This document shows, in pieces, positions 1 through 6,619 of a stretch of DNA of 15,188 bases. Position 1 is the first letter of the stretch; each line of letters begins with the position of its first letter. A program made the position numbers and the translations under genes. The notes beneath the pieces are model-generated. The model saw only the letters and a list, made by a program, of their open reading frames with translations. It made no database searches and was not told the origin of the DNA. The DNA is from an uncultured Rhodanobacteraceae bacterium (GTDB taxonomy: Bacteria > Pseudomonadota > Gammaproteobacteria > Xanthomonadales > Rhodanobacteraceae), in the NCBI GenBank assembly GCA_913053815.1, contig CAJXGK010000011.1:1-15188 (forward strand). Reading direction: 5' to 3'.

Positions 1-169
1 CGATGACTGCCCAGGTACCGCTGTCGTGTACGGCGCCCAGAGGGAACTGATCGAAGACGTCGTGGTAGCCGTGCAAGGCGATGCCAATCTGCTTGAGGTT
101 GTTGCCACAACTCATTCGCCGCGCCGCTTCGCGAGCAGCCTGTACAGCCGGCAACAACAGCGCCACCGG
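1..169 (-). other. DUF1559-like (planctomycete pilin-type) segment joined in frame to fleQ
   Basis: Residues about 315-369 of the fleQ reading frame read [20 protein letters not shown], then [20 protein letters not shown], then [15 protein letters not shown]. This is the hallmark start of DUF1559 (SBP_bac_10) proteins: the end of the type IV pilin-like hydrophobic helix, the AREAARR-x-x-C-x-NNLKQIG motif, and the YHD...FP box. The N-terminal prepilin peptidase site and the first half of the helix are missing, because the join falls inside the helix. The family is very abundant in Planctomycetes and relatives and is not expected in a flagellar locus of Gammaproteobacteria. Motif recognition is from memory of the family. 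A misassembly at a contig end is the simplest explanation. Confidence 0.8.
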
Positions 170-1108
170 CTGCGAGGGATCGCAGACCGCGAGCAGCGCC
201 TCGGCCAGCAGCGGCAGATCCGCCAAACGTTCCCGCAGCGGCGGCAGATGGATCTCAAACGTGTTGACCCGGAAATACAGATCCTCGCGGAACCGCCCTG
301 CGGCAACTTCGGCATCAAGATCTCGATGGGTGGCCGCCACAATACGCACATCACAGTACAAAGTGCGATTGCTGCCCACCCGTTCGAAACTGCGTTCCTG
401 CAGCACTCGCAGCAACTTGATCTGCATAGGTAGGCTCATATCGCCGATTTCGTCGAGAAACAGGGTGCCCCCTTCCGCCGCTTCAAAACGGCCTTTGCGA
501 GCTGTCACGGCACCGGTGAAAGCCCCCTTTTCGTGACCGAACAGTTCACTCTCCATCAGTTCCTGCGGAATCGCCCCACAATTGATCGCTACAAAGGGCT
601 GGTCATGGCGCGGCGATAGGGCATGCAGGGCGTGCGCCACCAATTCTTTGCCGGTACCGGATTCACCCAGAATCAGCACCGTACTGTCATAGGGGGCCAC
701 GTGCTCGATCAATTCCTGCATGGTACGCATGGCCTTCGAAGCCCCCACACATTTTGACTTGGTCGCCGCATTGGGGGCCTGGCAACCGCGCAATCGCGAA
801 ATCGCCGTGCGCACCTGGTGCATGCTCAATGGGAAGGTAATCCGTTCACAGGCCTCGCCACGATCTTCGGCAACGCCTTTCGCCCAACTCGCCTCGGCCC
901 CTAATAACAGGGGCAAACGCTGCAGTTCAGCCAGCCCTTCCGGGTCCTCAACCGACCCCAGGTACACCGCCTGATAGGCCGAAGCGGCGCGATGGGTAAC
1001 GGTAGCCAACTCCACGCATTCGGTCCGCAGTCCAAGGTGCTGCAACATCGCTTCCAAATCAGCCCGACGAGCGGCATCGGGCTCAATAATGAGAATACTC
1101 GGTGGCAT
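1..1108 (-). CDS. fleQ: FleQ/FlrA-type sigma-54 flagellar master regulator, 3' part replaced (partial, runs off window)
   Basis: Sigma-54-dependent activator of flagellar genes, recognised by a degenerate receiver domain (about 1-110; starts [15 protein letters not shown], with no clear phosphoacceptor Asp) and an AAA+ domain with Walker A GESGTGKE (148-155), the sigma-54 contact loop GAFTGA (195-200) and Walker [13 protein letters not shown] (D219, E220). The ATG at 1108 has AAGGAAG just upstream. In Pseudomonas FleQ sits in the same place after fliS/fliT, binds c-di-GMP and drives fliD and other class II genes. Odd: the AAA+ domain is recognisable only to about residue 305 ([18 protein letters not shown]). 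The sensor-2 GNVREL region and the Fis-type DNA-binding domain are absent. Instead the frame continues, without a stop, into a DUF1559-like sequence to residue 369 at the window edge. Identification of the FleQ part is firm. Whether the gene is intact in the organism is doubtful. Confidence 0.88.
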   Translation of the reverse strand, partial: MPPSILIIEPDAARRADLEAMLQHLGLRTECVELATVTHRAASAYQAVYLGSVEDPEGLAELQRLPLLLGAEASWAKGVAEDRGEACERITFPLSMHQVRTAISRLRGCQAPNAATKSKCVGASKAMRTMQELIEHVAPYDSTVLILGESGTGKELVAHALHALSPRHDQPFVAINCGAIPQELMESELFGHEKGAFTGAVTARKGRFEAAEGGTLFLDEIGDMSLPMQIKLLRVLQERSFERVGSNRTLYCDVRIVAATHRDLDAEVAAGRFREDLYFRVNTFEIHLPPLRERLADLPLLAEALLAVCDPSQPVALLLPAVQAAREAARRMSCGNNLKQIGIALHGYHDVFDQFPLGAVHDSGTWAVI

Positions 1109-1229
1109 GATCGCTTCCTTGAATACCCCAATCAAAGCCAACAACCCAACTTGACAGGTGAGCAGGGTCGTCAACTTTACTTATCTGAATGTTGAATAAA
1201 CAGAGCTATTGCGGTAGTAACAGTGAAGG

Positions 1230-1245
1230 TGTGATCGATGTCACT
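1230..1245. promoter_or_regulatory. CRP/Vfr-like operator upstream of fleQ
   Basis: TGTGATCGATGTCACT matches the CRP-family half-sites TGTGA-N6-TCACA with one mismatch, and has A/T-rich flanks on one side (TTTTAT). It lies about 122 bp before the fleQ start codon, between the PilZ-like gene and fleQ. In Pseudomonas aeruginosa the CRP homologue Vfr is known to repress fleQ from its promoter, so location and sequence agree. Function here is inferred. No convincing sigma-70 -35/-10 pair was found beside it. Confidence 0.6.
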
Positions 1246-1296
1246 TTTATGCGTATTTAAACTGTGACCCAGGTCAACTTTTCCGCTGCGGCCCGT

Positions 1297-1857
1297 TCAC
1301 CGAGCCCCTCGTTCAGCACGTGCTTCGGCCACTTGGTGGCGGTGGGCGCGGAAGATATAGCGCTGCACCAGATCCTTGAGTTCCCTGGGCAATGGGTTGA
1401 ACAGAGCCGTACACAGAAAGCCGTGGCCCCGTGGTTCCACCCCAGCCAGGGTCGCCGGCAGCTCAATGGGTAACATCGGCAGCTCCTCCAGGCGCAGACT
1501 GACCTGGCCGTGCTGGCCGCGCGGCAAAACCTCGGTCTGCTGCCAGGCTACGCCCAGAGGATTCAAACGCACCCCGCGGCGAAACGGTTCATGCGGATCC
1601 CCGCTTAGCATCCGACTCATCAGGTTCAACAGTAGGTCGAGTTTGGTATTGACGCGAAACAGCGCTTGCTCAATGTCGCTTTCAGCTTCACGCAACGCAT
1701 AGTGATCATCACCCATTTCTATGGCAAAGCGAAACGCCAACAGCGCATCATGCCCGGCCACATCCAGGGTCGCGGGTGTTTTCCAGCGTAGATAGAGGTC
1801 GGCTTCACTAGCCAGTGAATCGGTGAACTCATGCAGGCACGGTAAATCCACGCTCAC
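1297..1857 (-). CDS. Atypical PilZ-like flagellar-cluster protein
   Basis: A 186-aa protein whose layout suggests an atypical PilZ protein. It has an N-terminal helical part rich in Glu/Arg (about 52-85, EAESDIEQALFRVNTKLDLL), then a beta-rich C-terminal half. RRGVR (93-97) fits the RxxxR c-di-GMP motif, but the second motif (D/N)xSxxG is not seen (the region reads PRGQHGQVSLRL), so c-di-GMP binding is uncertain. PilZ proteins with a long helix and a degenerate site are known from flagellar clusters of Xanthomonas. The GTG start at 1857 overlaps the fliT-like stop by 4 bases (GTGA), implying translational coupling with fliS/fliT. Last gene of the fliD group before fleQ. No signal peptide or membrane segment. 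The family call rests on motif layout and context only. Confidence 0.6.
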   Translation of the reverse strand: MSVDLPCLHEFTDSLASEADLYLRWKTPATLDVAGHDALLAFRFAIEMGDDHYALREAESDIEQALFRVNTKLDLLLNLMSRMLSGDPHEPFRRGVRLNPLGVAWQQTEVLPRGQHGQVSLRLEELPMLPIELPATLAGVEPRGHGFLCTALFNPLPRELKDLVQRYIFRAHRHQVAEARAERGAR

Positions 1858-2156
1858 CCCCGGGCGGTATCCAGATAGGCATTGGCGCCGCGCAAGGCCC
1901 GCAATCGGTGGGTCCAGGCGTCGGCGGCGGCATCCCGAGAAATCAGGGCACAGCGGGTAATTTCCTCGTTCAACAACAGCACCTCACGTAACTCCTCCAC
2001 ACTCGCGGGGCCTGCCGGGATCCGGGTCAGACACGCGGCGCGTTCCAACTCCAGCCTGGCCAGCTCGTGCCAATCACCCAGCTCGGCGGCACGCAACATC
2101 ACGCGGCTCAAGGCCACTGCTTTTTCAAGTCTGGGGGGAGGGGTTTCCGGATTCAT
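1854..2156 (-). CDS. fliT: FliT-like flagellar export chaperone / regulator
   Basis: A small 100-aa, all-helical, charged protein (MNPETPPPRLEKAVALSRVM...) in the position where FliT (or the FliS'/FleP-type product of Pseudomonas) follows fliS. FliT family members bind the cap protein FliD, escort it to the export gate and in enterics restrain FlhDC. Sequence similarity across the family is low, so the call leans on size, helix content and gene order. The ATG at 2156 overlaps the fliS stop as ATGA, the clear coupled start. An upstream in-frame ATG would add 24 residues lying inside fliS coding sequence and is less likely. The stop is itself overlapped by the GTG of the next gene. Confidence 0.7.
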   Translation of the reverse strand: MNPETPPPRLEKAVALSRVMLRAAELGDWHELARLELERAACLTRIPAGPASVEELREVLLLNEEITRCALISRDAAADAWTHRLRALRGANAYLDTARG

Positions 2157-2593
2157 AACGATACGGCAGATCGAGGTACCGGGGTACCTGCCAGCGGTTG
2201 CTGGACCTGTTCGGGTATTGCATCCCAACTACTTTTTAGTGACCGCAACAGCTCTGAAACTTCTTCGAGTAGTTCGGGATCATTATCAACATTGGCAATA
2301 AACAAGCGATGCATCATGTACTCATACAGCGCATCCAGCCGGCTGGTCAGCTCGCCATCGACCCCATGGTCCAGCGCGCCACGCAGTGCTGTGATGATCT
2401 CGATAACCCGGGAAATACACTCACCCTTGGCCGCTACATCCTGGCTGTGCATATGCCCCGACGCCGCGGCGAGGCGATCCAGAGCCCCGGCCAGCAACAT
2501 TTGCACAACATGGTAACCACCCGGGCCATTGGCTCCGCGCTGCGCATAGACATTGCGATACTGACTGATCGCGCGGGCGTTCATTCTGTTCAT
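2153..2593 (-). CDS. fliS: FliS flagellin export chaperone
   Basis: A 146-aa FliS-family protein. FliS binds the disordered C-terminal D0 helix of flagellin in the cytosol, prevents premature polymerisation and delivers it to FlhA. The family pattern is visible: N-terminal QYRNVYAQRG (about 11-20), helix HVVQMLLAGALDRLAAASGH, the KGECISRVIEIITALRGALD helix, and the LYEYMMHRLFIANVDNDPE box (about 89-107). Family length is usually about 125-140 aa. The proline-containing tail after about residue 124 is a modest extension. AGGAG lies 6 bases before the ATG at 2593, which decides this start over the in-frame ATG three codons on. It begins 16 bases after fliD ends. Confidence 0.93.
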   Translation of the reverse strand: MNRMNARAISQYRNVYAQRGANGPGGYHVVQMLLAGALDRLAAASGHMHSQDVAAKGECISRVIEIITALRGALDHGVDGELTSRLDALYEYMMHRLFIANVDNDPELLEEVSELLRSLKSSWDAIPEQVQQPLAGTPVPRSAVSL

Positions 2594-2609
2594 GGGGAGC
2601 TCCTGGGGC

Positions 2610-4121
2610 TTAACCGCCCTTGTTGCTGGAATTCATGATACTGGTCGGGTTGAGGCCCGCCATCATCTGGGTAAGCTGGGTACTGGTCGATTTCAGCTGC
2701 GAGACAATCGAATCCATGGCCGTGAACTGGATTCGGTAGGCCTCCGTTTCGGTGGTGATCAGCTGGTTCAAATTGGCTTGTTCCTGGCTGTAGTGCTGGA
2801 TCTGTGCGTTCAAGGACTGCACCCGGCCATCCAGGGTTCCCGTCGGGCCGTTGAAAGCATTGAGCACCTTCGACACCTGCGCACCATAACCATTATTGCT
2901 GTTGAATAGCGCCGCCACCCCCGAGGGGTTGCTCTGCAAGGCAATACTGAGCTTGCTGGTATCGAGACTCAGGGAACCATCGGTATTGAAGTTGATACCG
3001 ATATCGGCCAGGGATTGCAGCGACGCACCGCTGGCCCCGACCACACTGCCCAGCGCCGTAGTCAACTGACTACCCAGCCCCAGCAGGCTGGCATCACCCA
3101 GCAAGGGCCCGGCCTTGCCGCTACCGGGGTCGTAACTGGCCAGTTGCGCAACCGAGCTGTTGTAGCCGTTGTAGGCGGTAACCAAACCCTGCAGGGCCTG
3201 GGTGACGGCACCGGTATCGAGACCGATACCAAGCGTCTGGGTCACTCCTGGATCTGCCGACTGCAAATTGAGGCTGACCCCGGGCAGTGCGGCGGTCACC
3301 ACATTGGAGGCACTGCTCACCGCCAGGCCATCGACGCTCAAACTGGCATCCTGAGCCGCCGTCTGCACGCTCAGATTGTTGGGACCACCACCGGCCGGAT
3401 CGTAGTTGATAGCGGTGAGGCCGCCATTACCACCACTGGAGGTCACGGTAATGGTATTGGCAGCACCGCTCTGCTTGGCACTCAAAATCAAATGCGCGCC
3501 ATCACTGGCATTAACGATCGAGGCCGTGACCCCGGGATTGCCCGGCGCCTGGTTGATGGCATCGACGATACCTTGCAAACTGCTATTCGATGAGTCGATA
3601 GTGAGGGCGGTCGATTTACCGGCCACCCCCACCACCAGGCTACCGGTACCGATCACCGTTGCGCTACTGGCGAAGGCGCTGGAGGTCAGCACCTGGGCCT
3701 GCGCCAGCTGAGTCACCACAATACTGTACTGGCCGACCGCCGCCGTCGATCCAGCGCTGGCGCTGAAACTGGCCGCCGCCCCGGCGGCTCCGGCAGCCGT
3801 AACCTGATAGGTCTTGAATACTGAACCATCACTCAAACCGCTGAGGCTGCTCTGAATGCCGCTCAAGGCCGCTTGCAGGGTGCTGATGGCCGAAATGCTG
3901 GTTTTAGCCGTGGCGATTTCTGCATTGATCTGGTTTTGCTGGGCGGCGGTATCGGCCTGCACCAGGGTCGAGATTAGCTTGGAAACATTGAGGCCCGAGC
4001 CGATGCCCATCGAACTAAGTACCCCCTGGGTGGCGCTACCCGAGGGCGACAAACTCGAGGTGCTTGCAGCCGTCTGGCTAGATGGCAAATTGGCGGGCAG
4101 GGATGAGGCGATACTACTCAT
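2610..4121 (-). CDS. fliD: FliD flagellar filament cap (hook-associated protein 2)
   Basis: A 503-aa FliD. It forms the cap at the filament tip under which exported flagellin folds and inserts. The N-terminal FliD_N region is clear at about 37-100 (MGIGSGLNVSKLISTLVQAD...), the middle is a Ser/Ala/Gly-rich D2-D3 domain, and the FliD_C coiled region follows at about 300-490 (DGRVQSLNAQIQHYSQEQAN, then TETEAYRIQFTAMDSIVSQL). Length is typical. The Ser-rich first 35 residues resemble an export-signal stretch. The ATG at 4121 follows a weak CAGGAT Shine-Dalgarno-like sequence. It is the first gene of the fliD-fliS-fliT-PilZ run, with a sigma-54-like promoter about 90 bp upstream. No flaG gene lies between fliC and fliD, unlike in Pseudomonas. 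Confidence 0.95.
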   Translation of the reverse strand: MSSIASSLPANLPSSQTAASTSSLSPSGSATQGVLSSMGIGSGLNVSKLISTLVQADTAAQQNQINAEIATAKTSISAISTLQAALSGIQSSLSGLSDGSVFKTYQVTAAGAAGAAASFSASAGSTAAVGQYSIVVTQLAQAQVLTSSAFASSATVIGTGSLVVGVAGKSTALTIDSSNSSLQGIVDAINQAPGNPGVTASIVNASDGAHLILSAKQSGAANTITVTSSGGNGGLTAINYDPAGGGPNNLSVQTAAQDASLSVDGLAVSSASNVVTAALPGVSLNLQSADPGVTQTLGIGLDTGAVTQALQGLVTAYNGYNSSVAQLASYDPGSGKAGPLLGDASLLGLGSQLTTALGSVVGASGASLQSLADIGINFNTDGSLSLDTSKLSIALQSNPSGVAALFNSNNGYGAQVSKVLNAFNGPTGTLDGRVQSLNAQIQHYSQEQANLNQLITTETEAYRIQFTAMDSIVSQLKSTSTQLTQMMAGLNPTSIMNSSNKGG

Positions 4122-4212
4122 TGAAATATCCTGATTGACTTCAAGGGCTCAGCCGATTCTCGCTTAGGACGACCGATCGGTGGATCGATACTGGATCCTT
4201 CCAGATTTACTC

Positions 4213-4228
4213 AGCAAGACCTGTACCA
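4213..4228 (-). promoter_or_regulatory. Sigma-54 (RpoN) promoter for the fliD operon
   Basis: On the minus strand TGGTACAGGTCTTGCT matches the -24/-12 consensus TGGCAC-N5-TTGC(A/T) with a single difference, and has correct GG-to-GC spacing. It sits about 92 bp before the fliD ATG, predicting a leader of roughly 80 nt. In Pseudomonas fliD transcription depends on RpoN with FleQ, and a FleQ-type gene lies downstream in this window, so the assignment is coherent. Activation itself is inferred. Confidence 0.75.
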
Positions 4229-4286
4229 ATAGCCTGCAACACCCGATCTGACGGTAAACAACGCTCGCTACCTCACCCAGCAATCA

Positions 4287-4316
4287 ACCGGAGCGGCAAC
4301 AAACGGCCGCCCCGGT
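4287..4316 (-). terminator. Hairpin downstream of fliC
   Basis: The inverted arms ACCGGAGCGGC (4287-4297) and GCCGCCCCGGT (4306-4316) can form an 11-bp GC-rich stem with one G-U wobble and an 8-nt loop. It starts 24 bases after the flagellin stop codon and ends before the fliD promoter. There is no long U run, so it may be a weak or Rho-assisted terminator, or a 3' stabiliser of fliC mRNA. Confidence 0.55.
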
Positions 4317-4340
4317 CAATTCCATCCGTGCATCCTCTGT

Positions 4341-6206
4341 TTACCGCAGCAACTTCAGTGCCAATTGTGGCATTTGGTTGGCTTGCGCCAATATCGAGAT
4401 ACCTGCTTGCTGCAAGACCTGGGCTCGGCTCAAGGCCGCCGTCGCTGAAGCGAAGTTAGCATCCTGAATCCGCGAACGCGCCTGGGTCAGGTTCTGCACC
4501 ACCGTGGTTTGGTTGCCGATGGTCGATGAAAAACGGTTTTGTACCGCGCCCAGGGTGGCCTGCAGACTATTGATCGTGGCCAGCGCCGAGTCCACCGAAA
4601 GGATGGTCTGGTTCGATGCCACCACCGTATCCACGTTCTGGTTGGCCAGGGTGATGCCGGTGTTCAGGGCCGCATTGATGGTCGCCGTCGTCGCACCACT
4701 ACCCTGAAAGCCGAGATTGGACAGAACACCCGCACTGGTTCCAGTCATAGTCAGCGCCTGCTGCGAGTACAGCGTAACCTGACCCTGGTAGGTCTGCGTA
4801 GCAATGGCGGAACCGGACCCAACAACACCATTACTGGATGAGCCTATGCTCAGGCTGCCAGCAGTAAGATTAGTACCATCAAGGGTCCCTCCGGCAAGGA
4901 CCACCTGCGTACCGGTCGAGTCGCTAAAGACGATCGTGTTCGTGGTCGTACCCGCGCTTGCTTTGATAGTGCCGAGCCCCGTCGCGGCCGTCAGAGCAGA
5001 GTTGATGGCGGTCACTGTTTGCGCAACCGTCAGGGTACCCGCCGCCGTCAACGGGCTGGTCATAGTGACGGTAGTACCATCAACCGTGAAGGCGTACGTG
5101 CCCGGCGTAGCCCCAGACTGCTGGAATGGCACCAGGGTCGAAGTAAACGTAGCCGGAGTAGCGGTCACCGCTGCTGTGGTCAGAACACCCGTGATAGCAG
5201 TGGTACCGTTACTGGTCTGCGTGATATTGATATTGCCGCCATCGGCTGAGGACAACACCAGCTTGCCGCTGCTGTTCAAGGCCGCCGTCACCCCGGTCTG
5301 CCCCGATGCGGAATTGACCGCATTCAGAATATCCTGGGTGCTCGCCAGAACCTGACCTGTGGTCGGACTGGCGACCGACTGCGACAGCACACTGACACCG
5401 TTGATCTTGAGTGCGTAGTTTGCGGCACTCGTCCCCGAGGCCGTCACAGCCGCCACCCCAAAAGTTTGGTTGTCACTGGCGATCGAGGTCACGCCCTGCA
5501 GGTTGGCACCATTGATGGCCCCGGAGATGGCATAGGCCGATCCGGCACCGTGATAGACATCCGAGCCGACAAAATTAGCCGAACCGGCCACCGCTGCCGT
5601 GGTGCCATTGGACAACGCCAAGGTGAGCTGACCGGCGGTCAAGGCGCTACCGCCCACACTGACCGCAGCAGAACCGCCGTTCACCGTTACGATCGAGCCC
5701 ATCTGGGTGGCTTTGGCCCCTTGACTCATGTTGACGGTGATAGTCTGGCCGACATTGGCGCCAACCTGGAAGGCTGCTTGGCCGAAGGTGCCGTTCAGGA
5801 CATGCTGACCATTAAAGGTGGTCTGTGATGCAACCCGGGTGATTTCAGCCAGACGCTGCTGGACTTCCTGATTGATCTGCTGGCGGTTCGCCGACGAATT
5901 GGTGGCATTGGTTGATTCCACGGCCAATTGGCGGATACGCTGCAAGTTGGCCGTGATGGAACTCAGCGCACTACCGGCCGTCTGCGCCAGCGACAAACCA
6001 TTGTTGGCATTCTGAATGGCCTGGTTGAGGCCGTTGATCTGGGTGGTAAAACCGGTCGCGATTGCCATACCGGCAGCATCGGATGCCGCGCTGGTGATAC
6101 GCAGGCCGGAAGACAACTGATCCATCGCAGTCGCCAAGGAACTTTGTGACTTGGTCAGATTATTCTGTGCGGTCAACGACATGATGTTGGTGTTGATAAC
6201 TTCCAT
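4341..6206 (-). CDS. fliC: Flagellin, large, with expanded variable domain
   Basis: A 621-aa flagellin, the filament subunit. Conserved ends: D0/D1 at 1-175 (MEVINTNIMSLTAQNNLTKS; LQRIRQLAVEST at 88-99, equivalent to the TLR5-recognised helix) and about 515-621 (QNRFSSTIGNQTTVVQNLTQ, RSRIQDANFA, terminal ALKLLR). Between them about 340 residues of Thr/Ser/Ala/Gly-rich beta sequence make a D2/D3 domain much larger than in minimal (~300 aa) flagellins. It contains at least two modules of the Flagellin_IN kind: about 263-330 (YALKINGVSVL...) and about 371-440 (YAFTVDGTTVTM...). GAGGA lies 7 bases before the ATG at 6206. Surface-exposed Ser/Thr would be candidate O-glycosylation sites, but this is inference. 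A sigma-28-like promoter precedes it. Confidence 0.97.
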   Translation of the reverse strand: MEVINTNIMSLTAQNNLTKSQSSLATAMDQLSSGLRITSAASDAAGMAIATGFTTQINGLNQAIQNANNGLSLAQTAGSALSSITANLQRIRQLAVESTNATNSSANRQQINQEVQQRLAEITRVASQTTFNGQHVLNGTFGQAAFQVGANVGQTITVNMSQGAKATQMGSIVTVNGGSAAVSVGGSALTAGQLTLALSNGTTAAVAGSANFVGSDVYHGAGSAYAISGAINGANLQGVTSIASDNQTFGVAAVTASGTSAANYALKINGVSVLSQSVASPTTGQVLASTQDILNAVNSASGQTGVTAALNSSGKLVLSSADGGNINITQTSNGTTAITGVLTTAAVTATPATFTSTLVPFQQSGATPGTYAFTVDGTTVTMTSPLTAAGTLTVAQTVTAINSALTAATGLGTIKASAGTTTNTIVFSDSTGTQVVLAGGTLDGTNLTAGSLSIGSSSNGVVGSGSAIATQTYQGQVTLYSQQALTMTGTSAGVLSNLGFQGSGATTATINAALNTGITLANQNVDTVVASNQTILSVDSALATINSLQATLGAVQNRFSSTIGNQTTVVQNLTQARSRIQDANFASATAALSRAQVLQQAGISILAQANQMPQLALKLLR

Positions 6207-6301
6207 AACATTATCCTCAAGAGATCGGAGATGCCGGACTTACCGGCGCGTATTGCAATCCGGCGGACCTACCGGCATGGACAAGACCGCCTTGCTGAAG
6301 G

Positions 6302-6328
6302 GTATCGACTCCATACGGAAAAACTTGA
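6302..6328 (-). promoter_or_regulatory. Sigma-28 (FliA) promoter for fliC
   Basis: The minus strand reads TCAAGTTT, 11 bases, then GTCGATAC, against the consensus TAAAGTTT-N11-GCCGATAA: 13 of 16 positions match with exact spacing. It predicts a leader of about 90 nt before the flagellin ATG, in line with fliC leaders in Pseudomonas. Flagellin genes are classically transcribed by FliA after release of FlgM. Confidence 0.8.
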
Positions 6329-6349
6329 GCTTGTCAAGGCAGGCGTCCT

Positions 6350-6467
6350 TAGGAGCTTGTCGGACTTGGAGGGTCGTAGCGAGGTGGATGAAAAATTGAG
6401 GACAGTTTTTCGATCTTTATCGTTAAATAGAACCGGCGGTTGCAATGTTAAGTCCAACAAGCTCCTA
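6350..6467. mobile_element. MITE-like element with 18-bp terminal inverted repeats
   Basis: The arms TAGGAGCTTGTCGGACTT (6350-6367) and AAGTCCAACAAGCTCCTA (6450-6467) are reverse complements at 17 of 18 positions and enclose 82 bp. Inside, 6390-6398 and 6403-6411 form a second hairpin (GAAAAATTG / CAGTTTTTC, one wobble, loop AGGA). No transposase is present, and no clear target-site duplication could be assigned. Size and structure suit a non-autonomous IS derivative. The arms recall ends of IS1182-like elements, but this is from memory and unverified. The element ends 22 bp upstream of the fliC sigma-28 box. Confidence 0.65.
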
Positions 6468-6569
6468 GAGGCCCATGCCCATAATTTACTGAGAAACCTG
6501 CATAACAAGATAACCTACCCTTCCGCCACACAAGCAAGTGTCAGAAGGGAGAATGGTGATACCGAAGTG

Positions 6570-6612
6570 CCGCTTCAGCACCCGCCGCAACGGTGGACGC
6601 TGAAGCGGCGGG
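6570..6612 (-). terminator. Overlapping alternative hairpins after the thiolase gene
   Basis: Two perfect inverted repeats share bases: CCGCTTCAGC (6570-6579) with GCTGAAGCGG (6599-6608), and CCCGCCGC (6581-6588) with GCGGCGGG (6605-6612). They are mutually exclusive stems, starting 7 bases after the thiolase stop. There is no U run on either side, so intrinsic termination is not certain. A 3' mRNA-stabilising or insulating structure between the catabolic and flagellar blocks is equally possible. Confidence 0.5.
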
Positions 6613-6619
6613 TCCTAAC

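Noticed and set aside
26..1195. Several plus-strand open frames at the left end
   Set aside because: They lie antisense to fleQ in a GC-rich gene, have no recognisable domains and no ribosome sites. The minus frame carries clear AAA+ motifs.
4504..5828. Plus-strand frames opposite fliC
   Set aside because: Low-complexity Val/Ala or Arg/Gly translations are expected opposite a Thr/Ala/Gly-rich flagellin. No independent support.
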